From Terripilifer ovatus (GTDB taxonomy: Bacteria; Pseudomonadota; Alphaproteobacteria; Rhizobiales; Beijerinckiaceae), in the NCBI GenBank assembly GCA_029222685.1, contig JARHVB010000059.1:19545-83544 (forward strand): 64,000 nt of DNA, read 5' to 3'. Below the pieces are notes generated by a model that did not search any database, was not told the origin of the DNA, and saw only the letters and a program-made list of their open reading frames with translations. Positions 9,011-17,093 of the stretch are shown one piece after another (the first letter of the stretch is position 1; each line of letters starts with the position of its first letter). A program made the position numbers and the translations under genes.

Positions 9011-9117
9011 CGAAAATTCTCCTGCTCGGGCGTCATGGAGCTGACTTGCCGGCAGAATTATAGCCTATTCGGATATGGTTGTGCTTGTGCGAATCCGCAC
9101 TGCCCGCGCATGCCCGG

Positions 9118-9927
9118 CTACCCCGGACGTTGCGTAAACGGCAGCACATAGGGCGTGCCGGCCGGCGGCGGTTCGCAGACGAGAATATCGACGTCGAACA
9201 CATTTCGGACGGTTGAGCGATCGACGATAGCGGCGGGCCTGCCGCTGGCGACGGCGCGGCCGCTCTTCATCATCACGATCCTGTCCACATGCGAACAGGC
9301 CAGGTTCACGTCATGCAGAATGGCGCAGACCGCCAGGCCGGCGGTGGCCAGGGTGCGTGCGGCGGCGATCAGCATCAGTTGATGCCGCAGATCGAGATTG
9401 GAAGTCGGCTCGTCGAGATAGAGAACCTGGGGCATGCCGAACTGTGCGCTTGATTTCAACTGGCAGACGGCGCGGGCGAACTGCACCCTTTGCTGCTCGC
9501 CGCCCGACAGGGTGTGATAGAACCGGTCGGCGAGATGCAGCACATCGGCCACGGCCATCGCCTCGACAACGGTGTCATCCATCGCGCTTGCCGAAGCAGC
9601 CTTCCGCCGCGGTGATTGCATGGCGATCCGCACCACCTCGTAGCAGGTGAACGGAAACGTTACGCTGGTCGCTTGCGTCATCACCGCGCGCCGTGTCGCC
9701 AGCCGCCAGGCAGGAATCGTGTGCAGTGTCTCGTCGCCCATCCGCACCGAACCGATGGTCGGCTTCAGCTCGCCCGTCAGCATGCGCAGCAGGGTCGTCT
9801 TGCCGGCGCCGTTGGGGCCGAGAATGGCGGTGAGCAATCCGGCCTCGAGATCGAGCGAGACATCATCGACCAGCGTCTTGCCGCCGATCGCATAGCTGAG
9901 GGAACGGGCGCTGACGAGTGCGGTCAT
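9118..9927 (-). CDS. hmuV: Heme ABC transporter ATP-binding protein HmuV
   Basis: The cytoplasmic ATPase that powers heme import through HmuU. The 269-residue protein has Walker A GPNGAGKTT (about 35-43), the Q-loop region, signature LSGGEQQRVQFAR, Walker B VLYLDEPTSNLDL and the switch His in ILHDVNLA. The start chosen (9927) gives MTALVSARSLSYAIGGK and overlaps the hmuU stop by four bases; the longer open frame upstream runs antisense-like through hmuU and is not coding. HmuV is typically encoded last, as here. Confidence 0.95.
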   Translation of the reverse strand: MTALVSARSLSYAIGGKTLVDDVSLDLEAGLLTAILGPNGAGKTTLLRMLTGELKPTIGSVRMGDETLHTIPAWRLATRRAVMTQATSVTFPFTCYEVVRIAMQSPRRKAASASAMDDTVVEAMAVADVLHLADRFYHTLSGGEQQRVQFARAVCQLKSSAQFGMPQVLYLDEPTSNLDLRHQLMLIAAARTLATAGLAVCAILHDVNLACSHVDRIVMMKSGRAVASGRPAAIVDRSTVRNVFDVDILVCEPPPAGTPYVLPFTQRPG

Positions 9928-11030
9928 AGATCGATGTTCCGGTTGCGCCGCAGCAGCAGCCACAGGAAGAATGGCCCGCCGATGAGCGCCGTGAGAATGC
10001 CGATCGGCAGGTCGGCCGGCGCCACGATGGTGCGGGCGATGGCGTCGGCGATCACCAGCAGGGCGGCGCCGGCCATGGCCGACATCGGCAGCAAGGCGCG
10101 GTAATCGGCCCCGATGGCAAGCCGCAACAGGTGCGGCACGACGATGCCGACGAAGCCGATCGTTCCGGCCGCGGCGACGCTGACGCCCACCGCCAGCGCC
10201 ACCAGGACGATGCAGACCGTCTTGATGATCTGGACCGGCACGCCGAGATGGAAGGCTGCGGCTCCTCCCATTGACAGCGCGTTCATGCCCCGCGCCAGGA
10301 ACGGCATCGCACCGAGCAGCAACGTGACCATCGGTGCGACGACGCTGACTTTCTGCCAGTTGGCGCCGCCGAGGCTGCCGAGGGTCCAGAAGGTGATGTC
10401 GCGAAGCTGGCGGTCGTCGCTGATGAAGATCAAGAGTCCGATGCAGGCCATGGCGAGCGCCGCGAGCGCAATACCGGCGAGCAGCATGGTTGCCACCGAC
10501 GTCTGGCCCTCGCGCGTCGCGATGCCATAGAGGAACATGGTGGCGATCAGGCCGCCGAGAAAGGCCGCCAGCGGCATCACCACTGTCTGCATGAGGGCGG
10601 CATCCACGCCGGTGATATGATGGCCGAGCACGATCATCAGCGCGGCGGCAAGCGCCGCGCCGCTGGAAATGCCGGCGATGCCGGGATCGGCAAGCGGATT
10701 GCGGAACAGCCCCTGCATCAGCGCGCCCGACACGCCGAGCGCCGCACCGAGCAGGAGCGCCAGCACGATGCGCGGCAGCCGGATGTTGAACAGCACCAGG
10801 GCGTCGCGTGCGAGTCCCGGCGAGCTCTGGCCCGAGCTTTGTCCATCGAATGTCGATCTGGCGAGAGCCCACAACCGCTGCGGTGGAATTGCAATCGGCC
10901 CCGATGTCAGCGCCACGACGACGCTGAGGATGACGACAAGTGCGAGGATGAGAAAGCCCAGATGCGTGCGCCGCTTCCTGCCGGCGACGAAGCTGCGGAC
11001 CTGCGCTGCTGTCGCTGCTTCAGCGCTCAT
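9924..11030 (-). CDS. hmuU: Heme ABC transporter permease HmuU
   Basis: A 368-residue FecCD-family permease with about nine to ten hydrophobic helices and the family segments LGVSGALMQGLFRNPLADPG and GFVGIVVPHLLRL. It forms the inner-membrane channel for heme passed on by HmuT. Start and stop overlap those of hmuT and hmuV by four bases each, so the three genes form one translationally coupled operon read on the minus strand. Confidence 0.95.
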   Translation of the reverse strand: MSAEAATAAQVRSFVAGRKRRTHLGFLILALVVILSVVVALTSGPIAIPPQRLWALARSTFDGQSSGQSSPGLARDALVLFNIRLPRIVLALLLGAALGVSGALMQGLFRNPLADPGIAGISSGAALAAALMIVLGHHITGVDAALMQTVVMPLAAFLGGLIATMFLYGIATREGQTSVATMLLAGIALAALAMACIGLLIFISDDRQLRDITFWTLGSLGGANWQKVSVVAPMVTLLLGAMPFLARGMNALSMGGAAAFHLGVPVQIIKTVCIVLVALAVGVSVAAAGTIGFVGIVVPHLLRLAIGADYRALLPMSAMAGAALLVIADAIARTIVAPADLPIGILTALIGGPFFLWLLLRRNRNIDL

Positions 11031-11935
11031 GGTTTGGCTGCCGCTGTGGTCGGGTAAAGTCTGGACATGAGTTCGTGCGCCGCCTGCGCCGTCCGTGGTC
11101 CGAAACCGAGCAGGTAGTTGGCGTTCATCTGGATGAGAGTATGTGTTGCCGCCGCCGGCGTCGCCTTGAACGCGCCGTGGTCGAAGATGTTGGCGGGCAG
11201 GACGTCGTCATCGCCGCGTTGTGCCATGACCAGGGCATCGGGCGCGGCGTCGATGACAGCCTCGTCGCTGAGCTGCTTGTAATTGTCCATCGCGCCGGCG
11301 GCGTTGATGCCGCCGGCGAGGGCAATCATCGCGTCGGCTGCCGTCTTGCGCCCGGCCGCCATGGCGCGTCCGCTTTGAAAGCCCAGGATCACCATCACGC
11401 GCAACGGCTTGGCGATCGTCTTGCGGCGGGCATCGAGATCTTCGAATTCCTTGCGGACTTTGGTTGAAAGCGCCTGGGCCGGCTCTTTCAGATCAAGCAG
11501 GCGGCCGATCTCGTCAATCTTGTCGATGACCGATTTGGTGCTTGGCTGCTCATCGAGCAGGACAACGCGCAGACCGGCGCTCTTCAACAGGCCAAGCGTA
11601 TCGGCAGGCCCGGCGCCTTCCGCCGCGATCATCAAGGTCGGGTTCTGGCTGAGCACGCCTTCGGCCGAAAGCGCACGCAGATAGCCGACATTCGGCTTCG
11701 TCCGCAGCGCCTCCGGCGGATAGAGGCTGGTCGTGTCGACCGCGACAATCCGTTCCTGGGCGCCGAGCGCGTAGATGATTTCGGTGATTGAGCCGCCGAC
11801 GGAAACGATCTGCAGCCTCTCGGCTGCAATCGACGGCGCGCCTGCAGCGGACAGGAGCGCGAGCGCCAGCATGAGCTTCCCCGCCCGCCTGATGCCTCGC
11901 CCCTTCGCCGATGTCTGTCCAACTGCCTGTAACAT
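11027..11935 (-). CDS. hmuT: Periplasmic heme-binding protein HmuT
   Basis: A 302-residue substrate-binding protein of the FecB/BtuF type. After a positively charged start and hydrophobic signal segment (LMLALALLSAAGAPSIAAE, near 21-40) comes the typical IVSVGGSITEIIYALGAQERIVAVDTTS (quoted in part), as in HmuT/PhuT proteins that bind heme through a conserved Tyr. It is first in the hmuTUV operon and divergent from the TonB-dependent receptor across 235 AT-rich bases, the likely iron-responsive control region. Confidence 0.92.
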   Translation of the reverse strand: MLQAVGQTSAKGRGIRRAGKLMLALALLSAAGAPSIAAERLQIVSVGGSITEIIYALGAQERIVAVDTTSLYPPEALRTKPNVGYLRALSAEGVLSQNPTLMIAAEGAGPADTLGLLKSAGLRVVLLDEQPSTKSVIDKIDEIGRLLDLKEPAQALSTKVRKEFEDLDARRKTIAKPLRVMVILGFQSGRAMAAGRKTAADAMIALAGGINAAGAMDNYKQLSDEAVIDAAPDALVMAQRGDDDVLPANIFDHGAFKATPAAATHTLIQMNANYLLGFGPRTAQAAHELMSRLYPTTAAAKP

Positions 11936-12170
11936 CTGCTGTCTTCCTGCGTCTCTTAGAACAGTAATAAAACCAGAGCGGCGACTGTTTAGAATTGTAA
12001 TACTCTAAGTATATATTAGAGATACATAGTTTAAAATTATTACAAACAAATAGTTAGCCTGGCTTTATTGACGATCATTACTTGTAATGACTATGGTCCG
12101 TCAAGATAACGGCTAACACGGCAGAAAACGTACTTCAGCGTTCGCCAATCAGCCCGAATCGAACCGGGGA
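11936..12170. promoter_or_regulatory. Divergent heme-uptake control region
   Basis: An AT-rich gap between hmuT and the receptor gene. It contains two perfect dyads: CTCTAA-N7-TTAGAG (12003-12021) and TCATTAC-TT-GTAATGA (12075-12090). The second lies between a TTGACG (12068-12073) and a TATGGT (12092-12097) spaced 18 bases apart, so a repressor bound there could block a sigma-70 promoter of the receptor. Iron regulators in this order include Irr, RirA and Fur/Mur; which one binds is not decidable here. Confidence 0.6.
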
Positions 12171-14339
12171 ATGGCGATGAAGAATGTATTTGGTCCTGTG
12201 CTGATTGTTTCGATGTGCGGTGCTGGCCTGGCTGCCGCGCAGCAACGCACGGGGGCGGTGACCGAACTGGACGAGATCACCGTCAGCGCCGAGCGCCAGC
12301 AATCGACGGTTTTCGACAGCCCGGCAACGGTTTCGGTGCGCGACGCCAAGGAACTCGACGAGAAGAACATCCAGTCGCCGCGCGATCTTGTCCGCGATGA
12401 ACCCGGCGTTTCGATCGGCAGCCAGCCGACGCGCGTCGGTTCCACCAACTACGTCATCCGCGGTATCGGCGAAAACCGCGTGCTGCTGCTGCTCGATGGC
12501 GTCAAGGTTCCGGATTTTCCAGCGTCGAATGTCGGCGCCGGCACTTATACGCGCGATTTCGTCGACTTCGATCAACTGAAACAGGTCGAGATCATCCGTG
12601 GGCCGGCATCATCCCTCTACGGCTCGGATGCCATCGGCGGCGTCGTCGCCTTTGTCACGAAGGATCCGGCCGATTATCTGGCGAACACGCCGAAGAACTG
12701 GTTCGTCAGCGCCAAGGCCGCTTACGACTCAGCGGACCGCTCGTTCACGCAGACATTGACCGCTGCCGGCCGCAGCGGCCAATGGGAAACCCTGGTCGTC
12801 TATACGCATCGCTCCGGCCATGAAGTTACGCCGAACACCTGGCGCAAAGCCAACCCGCAGACCTATGAGTCGAACAGCGTTCTCGGCAAGATTGTCTACA
12901 ACTCCAGCGAGTTGGGCCAGTTCAAGCTCACCGGCCAGTTCACCCGCAAGACGATCGACACCAATATCCTGACCGATCTCTCGACCTCGGTCCTAGGATC
13001 GCGCGGTCAGGATACAAACGTCCTTCCCCGTATCGGCTTTGACTGGAATCTGCCTCTCGCCTGGGCGATGGCCGATACTATGAAGACGAAGGTGTATTAC
13101 AACGCTGTCGACCGGCACGAACTGACCCGTCAGGATCGGGTGAGCCCTGCGGGCGGAGCGGCTTCAAATCGCCTGCGTCTGTCTGACTTCGGCTACGAGC
13201 AGCAGATTTACGGCGGCGAAATCCAGTTCAACGCCGTGCGCAGCTGGGGCAACTGGAAGCACGAGTTCATCTATGGCGCGACGTTCGACCGTACGACGAC
13301 GCAGAGGCCGCGTTATCGGACCGAAACCAATCTTGCCACCAATGTGACGACGTCGTTTGTCGGCCTCGAGCAGTTTCCCAATAAGAACTTCCCCGACACG
13401 GAAACGACCCAGGCCGCTGCCTATGTGCAGGACACGATCTCCAGCGGAAAGTTGCGCATCATTCCCGCCGTGCGGTTCGACTATTACAGCTTGAACCCGA
13501 AGCCGGATGCGATGTTCTACAACTCCAATCTGGCGAATTTCACCGTCGAAAAGCTGAAGGCGACCGCCGTCTCGCCGAAACTCGGCGCGACCTACGACCT
13601 GACCGAAAATTACCGTCTCTTCGGCCAATATGCCCATGGCTTCCGTGCGCCGCCGTATGACAATGCCAACTTCGCCTATTCGAATCCGGCCTTTGGCTAC
13701 GAAATCCTGCCCAACGGCAATCTGAAGCCGGAAACCAGCGACAGCTTCGAATTCGGCCTGCGCGGCCGCTTCGACAATGGCTCGAGCTTCCAGTTGACGA
13801 GCTTCTACAACACCTACAAGGACTTCATCGACACCGTCGTGGTGGGTATCTCGGGTGGCGGCCTGCAGCAGTTCCAGTACCGGAACCTGTCGAATGTCGT
13901 GATCTGGGGCTTTGAAGGCAAGGGCGAATATCGCTTCAACACGGAATGGTCGGCCTTCGCCAACGCCGCCTATGCCTATGGTCGCGATCAGCAGACCGGC
14001 AAGCCGATCGACTCGGTCGATCCGTTCACCGGCCTGGTCGGCATGCGCTATCAGAATGTTGCCAACTGGGGCTTCGAAGCCAGGCAGCGTTTCGCCGCCG
14101 GCAAGAAGCGGGTCAGCGACCCGACGATCGTCACGACCAGCGGCTATACCGTCACCGATCTGACATTCTTCTACACTCCACTGCCGAACCTAACGATCAA
14201 CGCGAATATCTATAACCTGTTCGACCGCAGCTATTTCAACGCGCAGGATGTGCGCGGACTGCTGGCGACGAATGCAAATCTGGAATTGTTCCGTTCACCC
14301 GGCCGCACATTCGCCCTGAACGCGACTGTACGCTGGTAG
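12171..14339 (+). CDS. hmuR: TonB-dependent heme/hemoglobin receptor (HmuR-type)
   Basis: A 722-residue outer-membrane receptor. A signal peptide (to about residue 24) is followed by the TonB box region LDEITVSA (about 32-39), the plug domain (SPRDLVRDEPGVSIG, NYVIRGIGENRVLLLLDGVKV, IIRGPASSLYGSDAIGG) and a beta barrel ending in Trp. The pattern is that of TonB-dependent hemoglobin/transferrin/lactoferrin receptors. Divergent from hmuTUV and followed by heme-handling genes and tonB, it most likely imports heme or hemoproteins. Confidence 0.92.
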   Translation: MAMKNVFGPVLIVSMCGAGLAAAQQRTGAVTELDEITVSAERQQSTVFDSPATVSVRDAKELDEKNIQSPRDLVRDEPGVSIGSQPTRVGSTNYVIRGIGENRVLLLLDGVKVPDFPASNVGAGTYTRDFVDFDQLKQVEIIRGPASSLYGSDAIGGVVAFVTKDPADYLANTPKNWFVSAKAAYDSADRSFTQTLTAAGRSGQWETLVVYTHRSGHEVTPNTWRKANPQTYESNSVLGKIVYNSSELGQFKLTGQFTRKTIDTNILTDLSTSVLGSRGQDTNVLPRIGFDWNLPLAWAMADTMKTKVYYNAVDRHELTRQDRVSPAGGAASNRLRLSDFGYEQQIYGGEIQFNAVRSWGNWKHEFIYGATFDRTTTQRPRYRTETNLATNVTTSFVGLEQFPNKNFPDTETTQAAAYVQDTISSGKLRIIPAVRFDYYSLNPKPDAMFYNSNLANFTVEKLKATAVSPKLGATYDLTENYRLFGQYAHGFRAPPYDNANFAYSNPAFGYEILPNGNLKPETSDSFEFGLRGRFDNGSSFQLTSFYNTYKDFIDTVVVGISGGGLQQFQYRNLSNVVIWGFEGKGEYRFNTEWSAFANAAYAYGRDQQTGKPIDSVDPFTGLVGMRYQNVANWGFEARQRFAAGKKRVSDPTIVTTSGYTVTDLTFFYTPLPNLTINANIYNLFDRSYFNAQDVRGLLATNANLELFRSPGRTFALNATVRW

Positions 14340-14372
14340 GCCGGACACCCGTAATTGTAACAGGAGAGCTTG

Positions 14373-14720
14373 ATGTACGTTGCCATGAACCGCTTCCGCG
14401 TGAAGCCTGAAGCTGCCGACGATTTCGAAGCCATGTGGCTTGCCCGTGAATCCTACCTCGATCAGTTGAATGGTTTCGTCTCTTTCCAGCTCCTGCGCGG
14501 CGCACCGAAGGAAGATCACGTCCTGTTCTCGTCCTATACCCTGTGGGCGTCCAAGCCGGATTTTGAAGCCTGGACGAAGTCGCCTCAGTTCGCCGCCTCG
14601 CACAAGCGGGCGAGCTCAAACGACCGGCCGCCGATGACGCTCGGCCATCCCGAGTTCGAAGGCTTCGACGTGGTGCAGTCCATCGTTGCGCCCGACAGCC
14701 GCCCCGGCGAGGCGGCCTGA
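14373..14720 (+). CDS. IsdG/HmuQ-like heme-degrading monooxygenase
   Basis: A 115-residue ferredoxin-fold (ABM family) protein. The residues at positions 6, 67 and 77 are Asn, Trp and His, matching the Asn-Trp-His set of IsdG-type heme oxygenases, which open the heme ring to release iron. The ATG at 14373 has a CAGGAGAG ribosome-binding site. It follows the receptor by 33 bases and precedes hutX by two, so it is almost certainly part of the heme operon. HmuQ of Bradyrhizobium is the nearest known relative by role. Confidence 0.88.
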   Translation: MYVAMNRFRVKPEAADDFEAMWLARESYLDQLNGFVSFQLLRGAPKEDHVLFSSYTLWASKPDFEAWTKSPQFAASHKRASSNDRPPMTLGHPEFEGFDVVQSIVAPDSRPGEAA

Positions 14721-14722
14721 CC

Positions 14723-15253
14723 ATGACAGCCGTGGCAGCGACGCAGCAGATGCAGGATCGGATTGCCGCGCTTCAGGCGACCATTGCCGCAAGGCCCGAT
14801 GGCGTTCTGGAATCCTTCGCCGAACAGCATGACGTTCCCATGCGGGTGGTCCTCGATTGTCTGCCCGAAGGCCAGGCCGTCTTTGTCGATGGTGCCCGCT
14901 TTGAAGAGGTCTGGTCCGAACTGACCACGTTCGGCTCCATTGTCTTCATCATCCATTCGGCCGACGGCGTCTTCGAGACGAAGGGCAGCCTGCCGCCCGG
15001 ATCGTCCGGCCGCGGCTATTTCAACGTCCATGGCGAAAGCCCGATCAGCGGACATATCAAGGCCGATCGCTGCCAGGCGATCTGCTTTGTCGATCGTCCG
15101 TTCTTCGGCCGGCGCTCCTGCTCGGTGCAGTTCGTCAACGGCGACGGCAACATCATGTTCAAGGTGTTCATCGGCCGCGACGATAAGCGCGAACTGCTGC
15201 CCGATCAGGTGGCCTCATTCGAAGCCTTGCGAGCCCGCATGCAGCAGAAATGA
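14723..15253 (+). CDS. hutX: Cytosolic heme-handling protein HutX/ChuX family
   Basis: A 176-residue protein of the HutX/ChuX/HugX family, intracellular heme carriers that bind heme after import and can pass it to a degrading enzyme. Family-typical segments are FAEQHDVPMRVVLDCLP (near 34-50), VFIIHSADGVFETKGSLPPG and GYFNVHGESPISGHI. It lies two bases after the IsdG-like gene, supporting the carrier/oxygenase partnership. No HmuS/HemS gene was seen. Confidence 0.9.
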   Translation: MTAVAATQQMQDRIAALQATIAARPDGVLESFAEQHDVPMRVVLDCLPEGQAVFVDGARFEEVWSELTTFGSIVFIIHSADGVFETKGSLPPGSSGRGYFNVHGESPISGHIKADRCQAICFVDRPFFGRRSCSVQFVNGDGNIMFKVFIGRDDKRELLPDQVASFEALRARMQQK

Positions 15254-15279
15254 ACGGTGGGGAGGACTGAGGAGGAACC

Positions 15280-15537
15280 ATGTGCAATATCGCAGAAGAA
15301 CGGCTAAAAATCGAAAAACTTCTCCACGAGACCGCATCGAACCTGTTTCAGCGAGGCATCAGCGAGCGTGACGAGCTTGCCGATGCCTGCCTCAAGACGC
15401 TCTACGACAATTATGGTTCCAACTGTCCTGATCGCTGCATCGAAGCCAAGGTCGAAAGCTTCCTGCTGGAAGCAGCGGCCGGCCCGAATGATTTCCCGGC
15501 ATATTGTGCCGGCCCATCCCGCGATCAGACCTTCTGA
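15280..15537 (+). CDS. Small Cys-containing protein of the heme operon, unknown
   Basis: An 85-residue protein I do not recognise. It has an amphipathic helical N-terminal half and five cysteines (2, 37, 49, 53, 76), including a C-PDR-C pair, and no signal peptide, so it is probably cytoplasmic. A GGGGAGG and AGGAGG run precedes the ATG. It sits 26 bases after hutX and 54 before tonB in the same direction. It lacks the HemP signature. Binding of metal, heme or an Fe-S cluster is a guess from the cysteines and the context. Confidence 0.7.
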   Translation: MCNIAEERLKIEKLLHETASNLFQRGISERDELADACLKTLYDNYGSNCPDRCIEAKVESFLLEAAAGPNDFPAYCAGPSRDQTF

Positions 15538-15591
15538 TCGATTGATCACACCGGCGCTGGCCGCATTCGCGAATATTGGCTTCGTTTGATC

Positions 15592-16701
15592 ATGACCGCA
15601 GTTGTGTCACAGCGCCAATATAAATGGGACAGCCGCCAAACCGGCACGATCGTCTATTGGATCGGCGCGGCGGTTTTAGCCGGCCTGCTGCACTTCATCG
15701 CCATCTGGGCGATCGTTCATTGGATGAAGCCGATCGAGCTGCCGGAAGCGCCGTCGGCTGCTTCCGAGCCGATGTCGATACCCATGGCATTGGAACTGGT
15801 GCAGGACGCCCCCGCGGCTGCCGAGCCGCCCCAGCCGACACCTCAGGAAATCCCCGAAGAGAAGGCCGAGACGCCGCCTCCGCCGGCGTCCGGGATGAAG
15901 ACTGAAGACAAGCCCGAACCGGTTGAGAAATCGGAGCCGGTCGAGACGGCGGCTAAAGAGGCCAGGCCCGTTGAACCTCAGCCCGCCGCGCCTGAGGCCG
16001 TGGAGCCGCCGAAAGCTGAAGCACCCCAGGAGGTGAAGCAGCCTGAGTCGCCGCGATCCAATGACGCCCCTGAGCTGGCAGCCCCCGCCAAACCCCGCAA
16101 AGTTGTCACGCAGCCCACGCCGGCCCGTGTTGTGCCGGTCCGTCCCGTCCCTCCTCGCGTTGAACCGAAGCCCGTCGTCAGGCACAAGCCGGTCGTCGAA
16201 CAGCGGCCCGTCCGGGCGGCAGCGCCGGTGGTCGACCGGCGTGCGGAACACGCGGCCGCTGCCGCCGCTGAACGCGCCTCTGCCGCTGCCGCCGCGCGGG
16301 CATCCGCTGCAGCGAGCGCTCGTGCATCGGCAGCGGCCGCAGCCCGCGCCTCCGCAGCAGCAGCGCGTGCCTCCGCCGCTGCAGCAGCCGGCGCGCGCGC
16401 GGCTGCCGCGGCTTCTGCATCAGCGGCATCCTCTGCATCCTGGCGCGCCAGCCTGATGGCCCATCTCAATCGCTTCAAGCGCTTCCCCGCGGGCGCGTCT
16501 CCGGGCTCGGTGTCGGTTGCCTTCACGATCGACAGGTCGGGCGGCGTTCGTTCGGCAAGCCTGGCGCGTTCCTCCGGCAACTCGATCCTCGATGCCGAAG
16601 CCGTCGCCATGGTGCGTCGCGCCAGCCCGGTTCCAGCGCCCCCTGCCGGTGTCGGCGGCGGCTCCATGGCGATCTCGGTGCCGATCAGGTACAGCCGCTA
16701 G
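15592..16701 (+). CDS. tonB: TonB protein with Pro/Glu-rich and Ala-rich linker
   Basis: A 369-residue energy-transducing protein. One transmembrane helix (about 20-44) anchors it in the inner membrane; residues about 55-215 are Pro/Glu/Lys-rich and 220-285 consist of repeated ARASAAAA-type units likely to form a long helix. The C-terminal TonB domain (about 285-369) contains RFPAGASPGSVSVAFTIDRSG and ends near IRYSR. It would drive the heme receptor encoded upstream. The ATG at 15592 is preferred over a TTG six bases earlier. ExbB and ExbD are not encoded nearby. Confidence 0.9.
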   Translation: MTAVVSQRQYKWDSRQTGTIVYWIGAAVLAGLLHFIAIWAIVHWMKPIELPEAPSAASEPMSIPMALELVQDAPAAAEPPQPTPQEIPEEKAETPPPPASGMKTEDKPEPVEKSEPVETAAKEARPVEPQPAAPEAVEPPKAEAPQEVKQPESPRSNDAPELAAPAKPRKVVTQPTPARVVPVRPVPPRVEPKPVVRHKPVVEQRPVRAAAPVVDRRAEHAAAAAAERASAAAAARASAAASARASAAAAARASAAAARASAAAAAGARAAAAASASAASSASWRASLMAHLNRFKRFPAGASPGSVSVAFTIDRSGGVRSASLARSSGNSILDAEAVAMVRRASPVPAPPAGVGGGSMAISVPIRYSR

Positions 16702-16751
16702 AGCTTTTTCGGTTCTGATGGAATCAGCACCGAGCTCCAGGTTTTTGTTTT

Positions 16752-16802
16752 GACGCATTTTCTTCACGCGAACCGGCAGCCACTTCGCTCGAAAATGCTC
16801 TA
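16752..16802. repeat. Dispersed palindromic repeat, family A, copy 2
   Basis: Reads GACGCATTTTCTTCACGCG...CACTTCGCTCGAAAATGCTCT, the reverse complement arrangement of the other copies. It is directly downstream of tonB and could serve as its terminator. Confidence 0.85.
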
Positions 16803-16822
16803 GGTTGCTGTGCGATGATGCA

Positions 16823-16852
16823 GCTTCGCTTCAGCGCATTTTCAAGCGAAGC
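16823..16852. repeat. Dispersed palindromic repeat, family A, partial copy 3
   Basis: Perfect 9-base arms GCTTCGCTT / AAGCGAAGC around CAGCGCATTTTC. Only one half of the usual element is present. Confidence 0.65.
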
Positions 16853-17093
16853 GACGCAGTTCCATCAGACCGGCTCGCCTTCAGTAAGACCAAAAAAGTC
16901 TTAGAGAGAGACGAAAACTATATTGGACCGCACCATAAGGCCATAGCTAACCTTGCCCGCAAGAGGACGGGCGAGGGGGGATTCCATGGTTGCAGCCGCA
17001 ACAGGCGCGATCCAGACAGGCAGCATCAACGTCATGTCGATTGGTCGCTTTTTTAAGCGACCTCGGTGAGAGAACCTTGGGGGAGGGTGCGCG

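Larger units (their letters stand above)
16702..17093. other. 392-base gap with family A palindromic repeats
   Basis: The region after tonB holds an AGAGC...GCTC composite repeat (16701-16740 with 16752-16802) and a partial second copy (16823-16852). A short inverted pair GCCCGCAAGAGGACGGGC lies at about 16955-16973. The promoter of the downstream TctC-type gene must lie here, but no clear match was found. No gene is seen. Confidence 0.6.

Noticed and set aside
9928..10872. Long minus-strand open frame in front of the HmuV start
   Set aside because: It runs through hmuU in another frame with Arg/His/Ala-rich low-quality composition. HmuV similarity begins only at the ATG at 9927.
15280..15537. 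HemP-like hemin uptake protein
   Set aside because: Length and cysteine content differ and the short HemP motif is absent, so it is left as unknown.
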